Below, piece after piece: positions 24,833 to 35,105 of a DNA stretch of 64,000 bases (its first letter is position 1; each line of letters begins with the position of its first letter). The notes beneath the pieces were generated by a model that had not been told where the DNA came from, made no database searches, and saw only the letters and a list, made by a program, of their open reading frames with translations. The position numbers were made by a program, and so were the translations under genes. Origin of the DNA: Moniliophthora roreri (Eukaryota > Basidiomycota > Agaricomycetes > Agaricales > Marasmiaceae); contig LATX02000046.1 in assembly GCA_001466705.2 (NCBI GenBank), positions 496,001-560,000 on the forward strand. The letters run 5' to 3'.

Positions 24833-26430
24833 CAGAACGAGTGCTGCAAAGATGATGAATAAATGCAACCTACTTTAATTGCTCTGGCCCCTGCCAGAAG
24901 CGCAAAAGTACACATGACTGCAGCTGCATTCTTCTATCTTTCAACATGTAGGTACATGCCAGAATGAGACTCGAGGAAGAGGTAGGTGACGTGCCAACTG
25001 GGTGTTTGCCATCACAATACTGAAACTGGAGCTGTGGTATGAAGATGCGTTGAGAGACTATTCAGTAGACATCAGAAAAACGGCAAGGCCACGATAACTG
25101 ACTATGTACCTTAAAGCTACTCAAACTCCCCCCATCCAACACTGGGAAAATGGCATGAAGCCCAACTGTGAACCAAATGGCAGGTGAAGCCTGACTCCTG
25201 AACACCACCGGCAGGGCATCTCGAATCCAAGGCCTATCAGGCTCGGCACTGAGTGGCAGCATACTGAAAGTACCCTGGTACTCAAGGTACCAAGATTTTT
25301 GATTAGCTCACTATTCAGAGCAAGCTCAGACAGTGGTTGATCTTTGAGTATACAAGCCAGGTACAAGCGCTTCAATGCTACCTATGGAAGAAAGTGTCAG
25401 GGCACCGTAATACAAAGTTGAAGACAATTAAACACATGTCACAGAAAATGTTTAAGCGAACATCATTCCATTCACTATTCACGATCATTGAAGTTTAGGT
25501 AGATGCTGTACAACGATGCAGATCCTGTTCCACATCAAAAAACAGTCAGTGTGAATGAGTGAGAGAGTATTGGAAAACATACCTACCCTGGAGCAAGGCT
25601 GCCAACATGCAGCTCACCATAATATGGCCCTGAAGCCCAAGTTCAGGAAAATGTGTTGAGCTTGGTTTGTTGCTCAGAAGTGGAATGAGGGCAGTGTGTA
25701 ACAAGAAGAGTTCAAACATGGAATCGCTGCAAGTGGTCCTGTTAGTCAAACAATTGAGTGGTTTGAGAGGGGCGGATGCACAGGCTCTGAATCCGTTGTG
25801 TATCCCATATCATGGAGGAAGGCACTGAGGAAGAGTGCACAGGTTTCTTCGTGTTGTCTTCACCTGGAGAATGTGGTCAGGAACAGGATGTTGGCTAGAT
25901 TGAGTTCTGTCAGTGCGAGATACCTGAAGGCATCAATGAGTGTACTGTGAAACTGAGATCCTGAATAGTATGAAAAAACGAGCAGGTAACCATTCTGGGC
26001 TAGAGCTGCAGTGATCACTTGACAGATTGACTCAATGAAGGTGGTTGTCGGATGATTTGAGGAATACATTCTTCCTTGATAGCATCCTGTGGTATTAGTA
26101 AAAGAGTCGGTCCAGAGAGTAGGGGTTAAGAGCTACGTGTGTACATGTATTATGTGGTGGTCAATTGCAAGAGACATGTTGTCAGAAATTGACCTTGCCT
26201 CGACCACCATCTCCATTTCTCAACACCTTTTAGCAGGCCTTTTGGCTACAGAGTTAACGCATGGCGTATAAGCGGCAAGCATTATTTGACCTTTTCACAG
26301 CCTTTTGCTGGTATCTTCTCATGTATTTCAAGCTTCGAGGCTCATGACTTCATCCTTCAAACCCTCCGTCAACAACACAATGTGAGTGCTGTTGATTGGA
26401 CTGTTATATTGATCTTCCAGAAAGATAAAA

Positions 26431-27990
26431 GGTACCAACTGTAAGCAGACGTTGTGTCACTACTGCAAGATATAAAGCCCGACTTTCTGTTGCAGCCTCT
26501 CACCATTCTTCACATCGAACTTCATCTGTTGGTGCTGTCTCACCCCCAGTCCATAGCAGTATTTGCTAAGAAATATTTGGCTACATTGGGTGTATGTCAC
26601 GTCTCAGGTATCAACCCCAACAAGATGTTACTGGACACTATCAGACAGCATCAGACATTATCGGACAAATCTATGAAAATCTGACATGCACCTGATGTTT
26701 CCTGACGTCCATCTGATCAACATAGCTTGACGACTTCTTTCTGGGTCTCCAACTTGAAGCGTAACCAAACGGCTCAAGATGGACTTAGAAAAACTTGTGC
26801 CTTGCAGTCCGTGCACAATTCGGCTCAAATTCCCCTGTGCTCTAGATTTCCCCACACTCACTTCTTTCTTCTTAACCACTACCATCCCCACTTCTCAACA
26901 GCTCCCACTCACTCCTTCTCCCCGTCTGTATGGCTCTTTCGGCATCTCAAGGTGAAATTCCATGGTTCAAGATATGATGAGTACTGATGTGGACCAGCAG
27001 TGAAATATGGTACAGGCGAGGTACGTGTGCTAATTACTTATCGTTTTTGCAAAACTAAGGATAGTTTGACGCATCAGGCACCTCAGAGAAGACTCAGACA
27101 ACGGCGCTGAACCACTTTTAACATACGGCTAATAGTAAATCTTGTGAGTCGACCCCAGAACCCCATTATCCTTATACTAAACATTCTATGTGTTGCAGCT
27201 GGCCATGTCATTAGAGTAACGCTCCTTGCTTCGGTCAGGACAGAGGGTTGTTGAAGTTGGGCAGAGAGTTTGGAGTCGAGGCAGAGGGTATTGGCCACTC
27301 TTGTGGGCAAAGTGGGAGTCTGGGACTTGGAGACAAGGTCTTTCGGTACGTAAGTTGTACTCAGTAGCACTGTTAATGTATTCCAGTACCTCAGCAATAT
27401 ACCTAATTATCAGACATGATCAGACAGAATCCGATGCCTAATAGAGCCTGTCAGTTGCTACCTATGAAACATCTGATAATGTCTGATAACATCAGATAAC
27501 GTCTGAAAAAGTGTGAGTTAAGGACACTGTTGGACGTTATCAGATGTTATCAGACAAGGTTGGGCGTTGTCAGATAATGTCTGATAGCGTCTGGTAAAAC
27601 CTCACTGGGTATCAATGATGTCATACTTTCTGTCCTGTTCCCATCCATTGTTTTCAGCACGATCTTCAACTGTCACTACCTCTCACTCCCAATCCTACAT
27701 GCTGTTTGTCCAATTCGCAAGAAGAGACGTTGAAGAAGGATGAATCATCAAAACCATAACAACTGCACAAGAACTCACTTTTGCCAGCCGCACCCTACCT
27801 CCTTCAGTTCCATTCCAAGAAACACAACACACAAAGACCAGGCACCAACTTGAACCAGACACTGTGTCACTGCTGCTAGATATGAATCCCAACTTTCCAG
27901 TTAAAGGCCTCTCGCTGCCATTCCTTGGTTCTTTATACAAGTTTCATCTGTTGCACTGCCTCAACCTCCAGTATCACAGCATCTGCTCTT
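26431..27990. repeat. degenerate direct repeat pair (26431-26570 and 27841-27990)
   Basis: Both copies begin GGYACCAACT and share GTGTCACTRCTGC, GATATRAA, CCCRACTTTC, the TTCATCTGTTG block and CAGTATTTGC/CAGCATCTGC endings. They are diverged, in the same orientation and about 1.4 kb apart. They could be remnants of short LTRs or of a tandem insertion. No retroviral coding is seen between them. Confidence 0.4.
27417..27600. repeat. imperfect palindromic array of TCAGATAACGTCTGA-type units
   Basis: About ten short units related to ATCAGAYAAYGTCTGAT in alternating orientation. A related patch in inverse sense lies at 26635-26705. The two patches could be the ends of a small element of about 1 kb within the larger inverted-repeat structure. 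Confidence 0.45.
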
Positions 27991-28873
27991 CATCTTCATT
28001 CCACAAAGAACTGTGGGATGAATAGATTCAGCAGGATCGAGTAAGTCCATGCTATCTCTTTGTGGATCCCCCATACTTACTATACCATTACATCAGAGTT
28101 GATTCAACCATATCCTTGATATCAAGACTTAAAAGCCCCTGACGTCAATCTCCAGCTATGCAAATGCACCTGAATCTGGAACACACCTGCTAGTCACCAG
28201 AGGTACACATTGAAAGCATCTCTTTCTTGACTTTCAATGTTGATTTCTTCATGGAAGGAACAAAACCACCAGTACCGAATCGATGGATTGGGTCGGGCCT
28301 GGATAGCATGACAGCCTGGTCGTTGCATCGTGTAGAGTGGTAATTCAATTGCTCTGCGTCGTGTTTAGATCTATCATGAGCTGAATTGAATTGACAGTTT
28401 GATGCATGTCCTGACATTTCCTTGGTCTTCTACCAAGCCTCAACGTCCATATTGTCTTTGCCCTTGAATCCTCGACGCATCCTATTATGACCTGTTAGAT
28501 ACCACAAGGAAAATTGAGAGATCTGGTGCATAAATTGTGTCCTTTATCTCGACGGTTTGTTATTTACAATGAATTTTCAGACTCTATCGAGACTTTGCTC
28601 GTTGTATATTAGCCTTGGAAGGTTTAGTCTTCAAAGACTTGGAGAAGATTCAATTATCTCGCAATGCATCTTCATACTATGGCTCCAGTTTCAGTATTGC
28701 GATGGCAAACACCCAGTTGGCATGTCACCTACCTCTTCCTCAAGTCCCATCCCAGCATGTACCTATGTGTTGAGAGATAGAAGAATGCAGCTGCAGTCAT
28801 GTGTATTTTTGCGCTTCTGGCAGGGGCTGAAGCAGTTAAAGTAGGTTGCATTTATTCATCGTCTTTGCAGCAC

Positions 28874-29304
28874 TTGTCCTGCATCAGGAAAAGGGTCTCT
28901 TGCCTTGAGTTCCATGCAGTTGAATATAGTTGCTAGAGTTAACTTTGGCGAACGAAGTTGTCAAGTTGACGGAGTCAACTCAGGAGAAGGTTCCCATTTT
29001 TGTATACCTGAGTTGCCCTCAAGTTGACCCAGGGTCAGCATAAGTAGAATGAAAGTAATGTCAAATCTGTGAAGTCCACCTTAGTTGTCTTCATAGTTAA
29101 CTTTGAGTACACCTCAGTGAGCTACAGTCTTCCTCTGGGTCCACTCTGCCATACTCAGGGCAGCTTAATGTTGGTAGATCTTCCTAGATTCAACCTGAAT
29201 TTAGATGAATCACATTAAATTCCAGATATTAATGTATGACAGAATGTGTGTATAGATATTTATAGTGAAGGTGTAACTTTATAGTATAATATGGGGATGA
29301 TAAA
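28874..29304. other. gene-free, small palindrome-rich patch
   Basis: 28925-29160 contains GTATACCTGAGTTG and several GTCAACTC / GAGTTGAC-like inverted words. These resemble words of the patch at 42.37-42.5 kb and of the motif copies at 11-14 kb. No coding signal. Confidence 0.4.
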
Positions 29305-31413
29305 CTATGTGGCAGTGTTGGTGATGGCAGTATTATGGGACTCCTCCTCAGCAGCAGCGGCAAGGGCAGTCATATCCACATCAGGCAGGTCATCAGCATC
29401 AACCTCAAGAAGGAATGATTTGTTGCTCTGGTTCCTAATGAAAGTATAAGTGGAGCAGCGAGTAAAACAATGTAGAACGTACAAAATAAGATCAAACAGC
29501 TTTCGTTCAAACTGCTCAGCCCAGCACCTGGCACCTTGTGCAATCTTGGTGTATGAGCTCAGGTGGAACAAGTAGCTGTTAAATCATTGTGTCAGCACTT
29601 AGTAAGGAGGTTGAATGAATGAGCTAACCGAGAACGTGCAGACTCTGTAAAGTCTGTTTTACGGTGAGTCCCCTGCGGGTACTCCATCAGAGCATGCTCA
29701 ATCTGAATGACAGTTAAAAATATATTGGGTAATGGAAAGAAAAATAACCACAAACCACAGTAGCAGAAAGAGCAATAGTGGCTGGGCTGATACAACGATG
29801 CTTGATGATATCTTGGAATGCAAGGACATTTGCAGTACCTTTGGTCATAAAATATTCAAGCTGAATCATGCTTGGGAAGATGTTGTGGCCATATAGTTGC
29901 ATGTGATCAAAGGTGCATGCCTATGAAGGCATTGAACAGTTGTCATATCCAGAAAAGCAATCACGTACTTCAAGGTTGATCCCACCATACTTGAATGTAC
30001 CCTTATGCAGGAGGAATTGAACATCTTTGGCGACATCAGCAGGGTCTTTTCTTCCAGGTATTCCATACTGTCCTGGAACCTCAGACCTTGCTTTTCATTA
30101 TGAGGGAATTGAGAAGCCCTCCTCGACTATATTTGACCTAGAAGAATGTCCTGGTTCAGTCATTGAGAAGCATAAGTCAGAAAAGAACATTATGAAGGTG
30201 ATCCCAATATTCAGATGATCAATGTTGCTGAGAAGATGGTTGAGCGCACCCTGATAGTCAGTGGAATAGCTAGAATCAGCAGATGCTGCAGCCTCTTTGA
30301 TGGCTGCTACAGCCTGCTCATCAAGATCTTGAGCAAAAGCATGATCAGTAGTGACAAGGCGGCGCTCAACCTGCTTTGAGTGTTCAAGCAGATGAAGTGT
30401 CTTCAGCATAAAGCAGTTACTGGTAACCTTGTAAGGTCCACTGTGGCGATGACTCTGACAACGCTCTTGGATGTGTTCCTGAAGGCTCTGTGAGCCTTGC
30501 AGTGTATGTGGCAATGAGAAGCCATTGATTCTCTTGAGGGATTGACGCAAACTCCCACACCTTGGAACCTCAGAGTGTTTTGGTGATTCCTGAACTGTAA
30601 TCTGGAGTCAGTCAGTATCATCATGTTCATAATATCAAAGATATTCAGCTCACTCCATTATCAACCTTGGCCAAATTGGCAGCAGCACCAGACTCATCGT
30701 CATCATCAGAGCTCCCGCTGTGGTTGCTGCCTATGTTTTCATCATCATTATCATCAAGATGCCCTTCAAAAAGACAGTAAGTAGATAATACTTATCAAAA
30801 ATGTGCAACTTATCAGCTGTAGGAAAATCATTATCACTATCTCTATTACCACTACTGCCATCAAAATCTTTGTCCTGAGTTTGGTTGATATCTCCCACAG
30901 CAGAAGGCCAGTTGTTGCCATATACGTCATCAAAGGTAGTTGCATCGCCAGTGATGGAGGCATTGTCTTCTTCATTGTCACTTGGTGCAATGCACTGGGT
31001 GCAGTTGCATTGCATCTGAGGTGCAGGTGTTCATTCTTGATCATCCTCTTCCGACTCTTCAGCAGCACACATGGAGCAGCCATTGCTTGAATACCTGAAA
31101 AGTTTTTCCAGATAGATGTAAGTTAAAACGTAAATGAAAAGAAAGAAGTACACCTACCATGCTCATGCTCTTCTTGTAATTTCCTGAGCTGAGATTTCTT
31201 TATACTTTGGAGTTCCTGGAGCTGCCTTTCTTGGGCTGCTGTGAGCTGAGACTGAGGTCGGGAAGCCTGTGTTGTAGACCCCTTATTGCTGCCCAAGCCT
31301 TTGCGAGCTTGCTGTCGACCCACTCTGTTGGCTTTTACAGATTTAGCTTGGTTGATATGTTGTTGTTTTTCAGTTGGTTTGACATTGCGGGAAGGGCGAG
31401 ATGGCTGAGACAT
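29305..31413 (-). pseudogene. degenerate DUF6532-like gene
   Basis: Minus strand, probable ATG at 31411-31413 (MSQPSRPSRN). A basic, Gln-rich coiled N-terminus (AAQERQLQELQSIKKSQLRK) is followed by a Cys/acidic stretch (GCSMCAAEESEEDDQE, a TGA, then QCNCTQC). C-terminal exons read DVQFLLHKGTFKYGGINLE, SPATIALSATVV and IEHALMEYPQGTHRKTDF. The C-terminal pattern resembles DUF6532 proteins, which are common and poorly understood in Agaricomycetes. At least one in-frame stop and unclear exon joins argue for decay. The gene sits between transposons. The family assignment is tentative; it could be another transposon-associated protein. Confidence 0.4.
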
Positions 31414-32090
31414 TGTAGAGTGAAAGTAGAGCTGAACTGAAGGATTGAGGTTCTGTAAACAAATGTGAGAAGGTGGTGGTTGAGAGACAAGAGAATTTTG
31501 AAATTGACCCAACAAACATTTGAGAACAGACTATGACCGATGTTTCATTGCTGTATGGTTGGTGGTGTGGCAAAACATTTATGTATGTGATTTCCAGCAA
31601 GGAGAACATGTCTGCATCTGAATCTCAGTAGCAAGCAGTATTCATTTGGAAATTAGTGGGAGGTGATCCGTTGACGAACTGGAAAAAAGAAGAGGTTAAT
31701 TGTAACCATACTGAACATGTACGGAACACATAGGAATAGTAGCAAAAATTTTGAACTCACCAGCTGGAAGATTTACGAGTAGAAGTCTCAGCCATCTAAA
31801 TCATGATGGAAAATACCTCTTCCAGTACTGACAGTGGTTGAGCATGAAGGATAAAGGATACTGGATTTGTGCCTGAGTCCCTCTAAATCTAACATGTACA
31901 AATAGTACGTCACAGCGGGTCAACCTTTCCGAATGTTGAAACTGCTGTCATACCCCTCTTTTCTGTGGCCAAAGTTGGTTACATACTAGGTATGGTTTTC
32001 CAAAGAGCTTAGACATTGATCTAATTGACTCTACAGAAAGGTCCCTGGCTTCTTTAGTCTTATTGTCCAGCTGTCTATACGCATATTCTC
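31414..32090. other. no gene recognised; upstream of the Plavaka transposase
   Basis: It presumably contains the left end of the Plavaka element. I could not identify its terminal inverted repeat. Confidence 0.4.
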
Positions 32091-33281
32091 AATATAATTG
32101 AGTACTCTTGTCCTGCATGCCTCCGAACCTTCACCCAGCCCAAGTCCTTGAACATGCATCTCTCGCAATCTTCAAGCTGCTTATGGTATCAGACATTTGA
32201 GAAGATGAAAGCACCAACTACAGGCCTGCACTCTCAGAATCAGCCAGTTGAGATTGATGACTTGGGCAATGAATACATGAACTGATCTTCCGAGGAATCA
32301 CTTAGTTCTGCCATCAATTGCATGCAGATACATAAAGAAGAGAATGATTTGTTTCATTTTGTTCACATCAATGAACCTGCCATGGCTATAGGAGAGGCAG
32401 GTCCAGGGCCTGCTACTCGAGCAGCACAAAGCCAGCTGCTCGGACATCATTTGGGTGCAAGCCATAGGATTCTCAAGGATTATGACAATAGCCGAGTAGA
32501 AGAGGAAGATGAGAGTGCAGGAAAGTTGATTCAGATGGACAACAGTATTCAATCTTAGTGGCAACAAGCTTGTGGCCTATCTGATATGTCTGATGAGCTG
32601 ATGGATGGGACTACTGTGAATGAGTGAAAATTTGCACCATTTGCTTCGGAGATGGACTGGAGGATAGCTCAGTGGGTTGTGAAGGAAAATACTGGACATG
32701 GTGCACTAGACAGACTGCTAGCCATACCTGGGGTGCGTCGTGAATTTTCTCTTGCCCTATATCTTACTAATGTCATAGAAGGTTGTTGAGAAACTCAGCC
32801 TATCTTTTCACAACACGCAGGCACTCCATCAGAAAATTGACACTATCCCACCACGTGCTGGAAAGTGGAAAGTTCGACATCTGCATTTTAAGAACCAGCC
32901 AGATGCTGAATTTATACTGCACTATCGTGACCCACTGGAGGCTATCAGAAGTTTATGGGGAGATCTGTCACTGTCAGAGCATCTTGCATACTGACCAAAG
33001 AAGATTTTTGAGGATGCTGAGAAGACGACATGGATATACTCAGAGATGTGGACTGGAAAGTGGTGGGAGCTGATGCAGGTAAGTATCCTAGTATCAGTTG
33101 TACATCCAAGTCTAGCTAACAGAGGTAAAGTCCAGATTACCTCAGGGCACAACGATCGCTCCCATTATTATTGCTACCGATAAAACCCAACTTACTCAGT
33201 TCTCCGGAAACAAACAGGCCTACCCAGTCTACCTCACCATCGGCAACATTCCCAAAGCTTTGCGTCGAAAGCCTTCACAGC
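32091..33281 (+). pseudogene. Plavaka transposase, N-terminal half
   Basis: It begins with a Cys/His zinc-finger-like motif (CPACLRTFTQPKSLNMHLSQ), as Plavaka transposases do. Then come AMAIGEAGPGPATRAAQSQL, an acidic segment (RVEEEDESAGKLIQ), WRIAQWVVKENTGHGALDRL, the FHNTQALHQKIDTIPP region, RDPLEAIRSLWGDLSLSEHL, MWTGKWWELMQ, a short intron near 33080-33135, LPQGTTIAPIIIATDKTQLT and QFSGNKQAYPVYLTIGNI. Several in-frame stops are present (for example TAG after MDNSIQS and TGA before KFAPFASEMDW), so the protein is dead. The frame is cut by the LTR at 33282 just after KPSQ. Confidence 0.72.
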
Positions 33282-33654
33282 TGTTACGTCACTTGCGCAG
33301 CAACATCAACAACTCAACAACACCCAAAGGTAATGAAGAGCTTAGGTTCAAGTTTGAGTTCGCTCAGGGGCTTCTGAGGTTCTGAGTTCCAACGGTCCTT
33401 TGCAAGCACAAGGTATGATTAACCAGGTCAAGCTGGAGAGCTTCGACCCAGTTCTACAGTCTTAAATAGATACAATGTATATACTCATTTGTACCTACTA
33501 GAACGTTATAGAAGGGTATAGAACGATTAGTAAAGTTACATCGGAGCTGTTTTCAGAGTCATAAAAAGAGGAAGCATAGTCACATGGTGGTACAAGAGGG
33601 ACGTGGTCATATGATAGTACAAGAAAGGAAAGGAAAAGAAAAGTGTTCGTAACA
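33282..33654 (-). repeat. 3' LTR of the chromovirus
   Basis: 373 bp, starting TGTTACG and ending CGTAACA on the plus strand. It aligns without gaps to the other LTR, with ten transitions. The adjoining polypurine tract (AAGGACGGG, just right of 33654 on the minus strand) is weak. Confidence 0.93.
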
Positions 33655-33804
33655 TCAGCCCGTCCTTACATAGCAGATCCCATTCTGACTACCTGTACAA
33701 TTCGTCCGTCAGGCAGGGTTACTTCTTGCGGGCCGTGGTCTGGGATCCCCACAAACATTGGCACAAGGTTGTCAGGGTCGGTCACTTCTGTCGTTTGCGC
33801 AGTC

Positions 33805-34638
33805 TCACTGTTCTCCGTCTCCATAGAGATCATCGTCGTAGTCACCCCCATGGAGATTGTAGTTAGGAGGCCATGTGCTCCCGGGATTGTCCGTTCGAGG
33901 AAATCTATATGGCCTTCGTCGGAGACTGCAATGCCAAGGTATATGCCCAGGCACAAATAATCCACACTCCTTGCAACGGTAGCTCAGACAGTTGCGGGCG
34001 CGGTGGTATGCCACTCGGCACACAGGGCACAAAGAAATTCGTGCACCTCTTCCACGGTTGCTCTCCGCTCTGCTTGTTCTGCTGTTTCGGAGGCTGTCTT
34101 GTCGTCCCATACTGAAGCTGGAGGGGCCATAGCGGGTGGAGCTCCAGTCGGCGGGGCTGTATCTGGTAGGGGTCCAATCACCCCAGGAGTTTGTGAACGC
34201 CCGTGTATCGATCTGTACCCCTGGGTTGGTGTGGACAACGTCTCTGATACTGATGAAGGCAGGGTTGAACTGTCCGTTTGCCAAGAAAGGTACTGTGGAG
34301 GGGGCGAGGGGTTCATCGTCGACATCGAAGGGGTTGAAGGGGTCTGTGGGAGCGGATGTTGGTGCAGGCTGGGACTGAGATTCGGGGGCCAGAGAGGGAG
34401 ATGCCAAGGCGACACCAATGGACTGGGTGTAAAGGGGGCTCAAATCCTGACTTGAGCTGTCAGAGGGATAGAGGAGGTCGGAGGGAGAATTGGTACTGGG
34501 TTCGGACTTGATGGGACTAGGACTGGAGGGGGGCTCGAGCTTGGGGACCACGGGGGAGGGATTAGCCAGCCTAGGTAAAACAGGCTCTGTTCGGATATGA
34601 TGGGGGCAAAAGTCGTATTGATCGCAGGCAAGCTCCAC
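33805..34638 (-). CDS. chromovirus accessory ORF, part b (Cys/His-rich C-terminus)
   Basis: 277 codons if started at 34638. The frame is open further upstream (to about 34715) with WVATTYNTRIQAAVELACDQ, so it is probably the continuation of part a by frameshift or after a mutation. The middle is Pro/Ser-rich and low in complexity. Around residues 200-240 there is a double zinc-knuckle-like region (CPVC, then NC, RCKEC and HIPWHC) flanked by Arg-rich sequence, suggesting nucleic-acid binding. The C-terminus is acidic. It ends about 150 bp before the 3' LTR. Not an envelope protein. Confidence 0.55.
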   Translation of the reverse strand: MELACDQYDFCPHHIRTEPVLPRLANPSPVVPKLEPPSSPSPIKSEPSTNSPSDLLYPSDSSSQDLSPLYTQSIGVALASPSLAPESQSQPAPTSAPTDPFNPFDVDDEPLAPSTVPFLANGQFNPAFISIRDVVHTNPGVQIDTRAFTNSWGDWTPTRYSPADWSSTRYGPSSFSMGRQDSLRNSRTSRAESNRGRGARISLCPVCRVAYHRARNCLSYRCKECGLFVPGHIPWHCSLRRRPYRFPRTDNPGSTWPPNYNLHGGDYDDDLYGDGEQ

Positions 34639-34670
34639 AGCTGCCTGGATCCTGGTGTTGTACGTTGTCG

Positions 34671-35084
34671 CTACCCATAAGAATTCTGGACTATTTGGAT
34701 CTGAGTCGCAAATGTCTGGGGAGAGGGAACTGTCATGGGCCCCTGTAAGATCAGAGGGGCGGGTCCCGATGCCACTGCGTTGAATGCAAGATTAGCAGCG
34801 TATACATTCGTCTCCTCAATGATCGCATTGAGGGAGACACGTTGGGCCCGAAGGCGTATAAGACCATCAATGGCGTACTGTAAGTGGGGCTGCCCCACAG
34901 AGGCGTTTCGAAGGACGTCGTCATGTCCGCTGGTATTGACCAGGAAAAGGAGTTCGAAGGGAGAGGGATTAAAGGGGCCGGAATAGGTGATGTCGTCTGA
35001 AAAAGCAGTAGTTCCGGAGGGAGTGTCGGGGAGGCTGCAAACACTGTAAGAGCTAGTGCTAGAGGAAGCAGTTGCATGAGACAT
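34671..35084 (-). CDS. chromovirus accessory ORF, part a (env position)
   Basis: Starts ATG at 35082-35084, about 20 bases after the pol stop, and runs 137 codons in another frame. The N-terminus is Ser/Thr/Pro-rich (SHATASSSTSSYSVCSLPDT). A more ordered part follows (QYAIDGLIRLRAQRVSLNAI, EETNVYAANLAFNAVASG). There is no signal peptide or membrane segment, so it is not an envelope protein. Part b overlaps its end in the -1 frame, and the two together look like one protein. I recall similar hypothetical proteins in Agaricomycete genomes but cannot name the family. Confidence 0.5.
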   Translation of the reverse strand: MSHATASSSTSSYSVCSLPDTPSGTTAFSDDITYSGPFNPSPFELLFLVNTSGHDDVLRNASVGQPHLQYAIDGLIRLRAQRVSLNAIIEETNVYAANLAFNAVASGPAPLILQGPMTVPSPQTFATQIQIVQNSYG

Positions 35085-35105
35085 TGTTGGGGGTTGAGGT
35101 CCTGG

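Larger units (their letters stand above)
24841..28873. mobile_element. long inverted-repeat structure (about 210-bp arms, 4.0 kb span)
   Basis: The sequence from about 24841 (GTGCTGCAAAG) to 25050 recurs inverted at about 28665-28873, at roughly 88% identity by eye. The left end abuts the point where P450 homology stops. The interior is gene-poor: only short frames, a pair of direct repeats and an ATCAGAC-type array. It may be one non-autonomous element with inverted termini or two independent inverted copies. I could not identify target-site duplications. Confidence 0.55.

Noticed and set aside
27083..27397. 104-codon minus frame inside the inverted-repeat structure as a transposase piece
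   Set aside because: No transposase motif could be recognised; composition is uninformative.
33805..35084. Calling the extra retroelement ORF an envelope gene
   Set aside because: No signal peptide, no membrane segment, no glycoprotein-like features.
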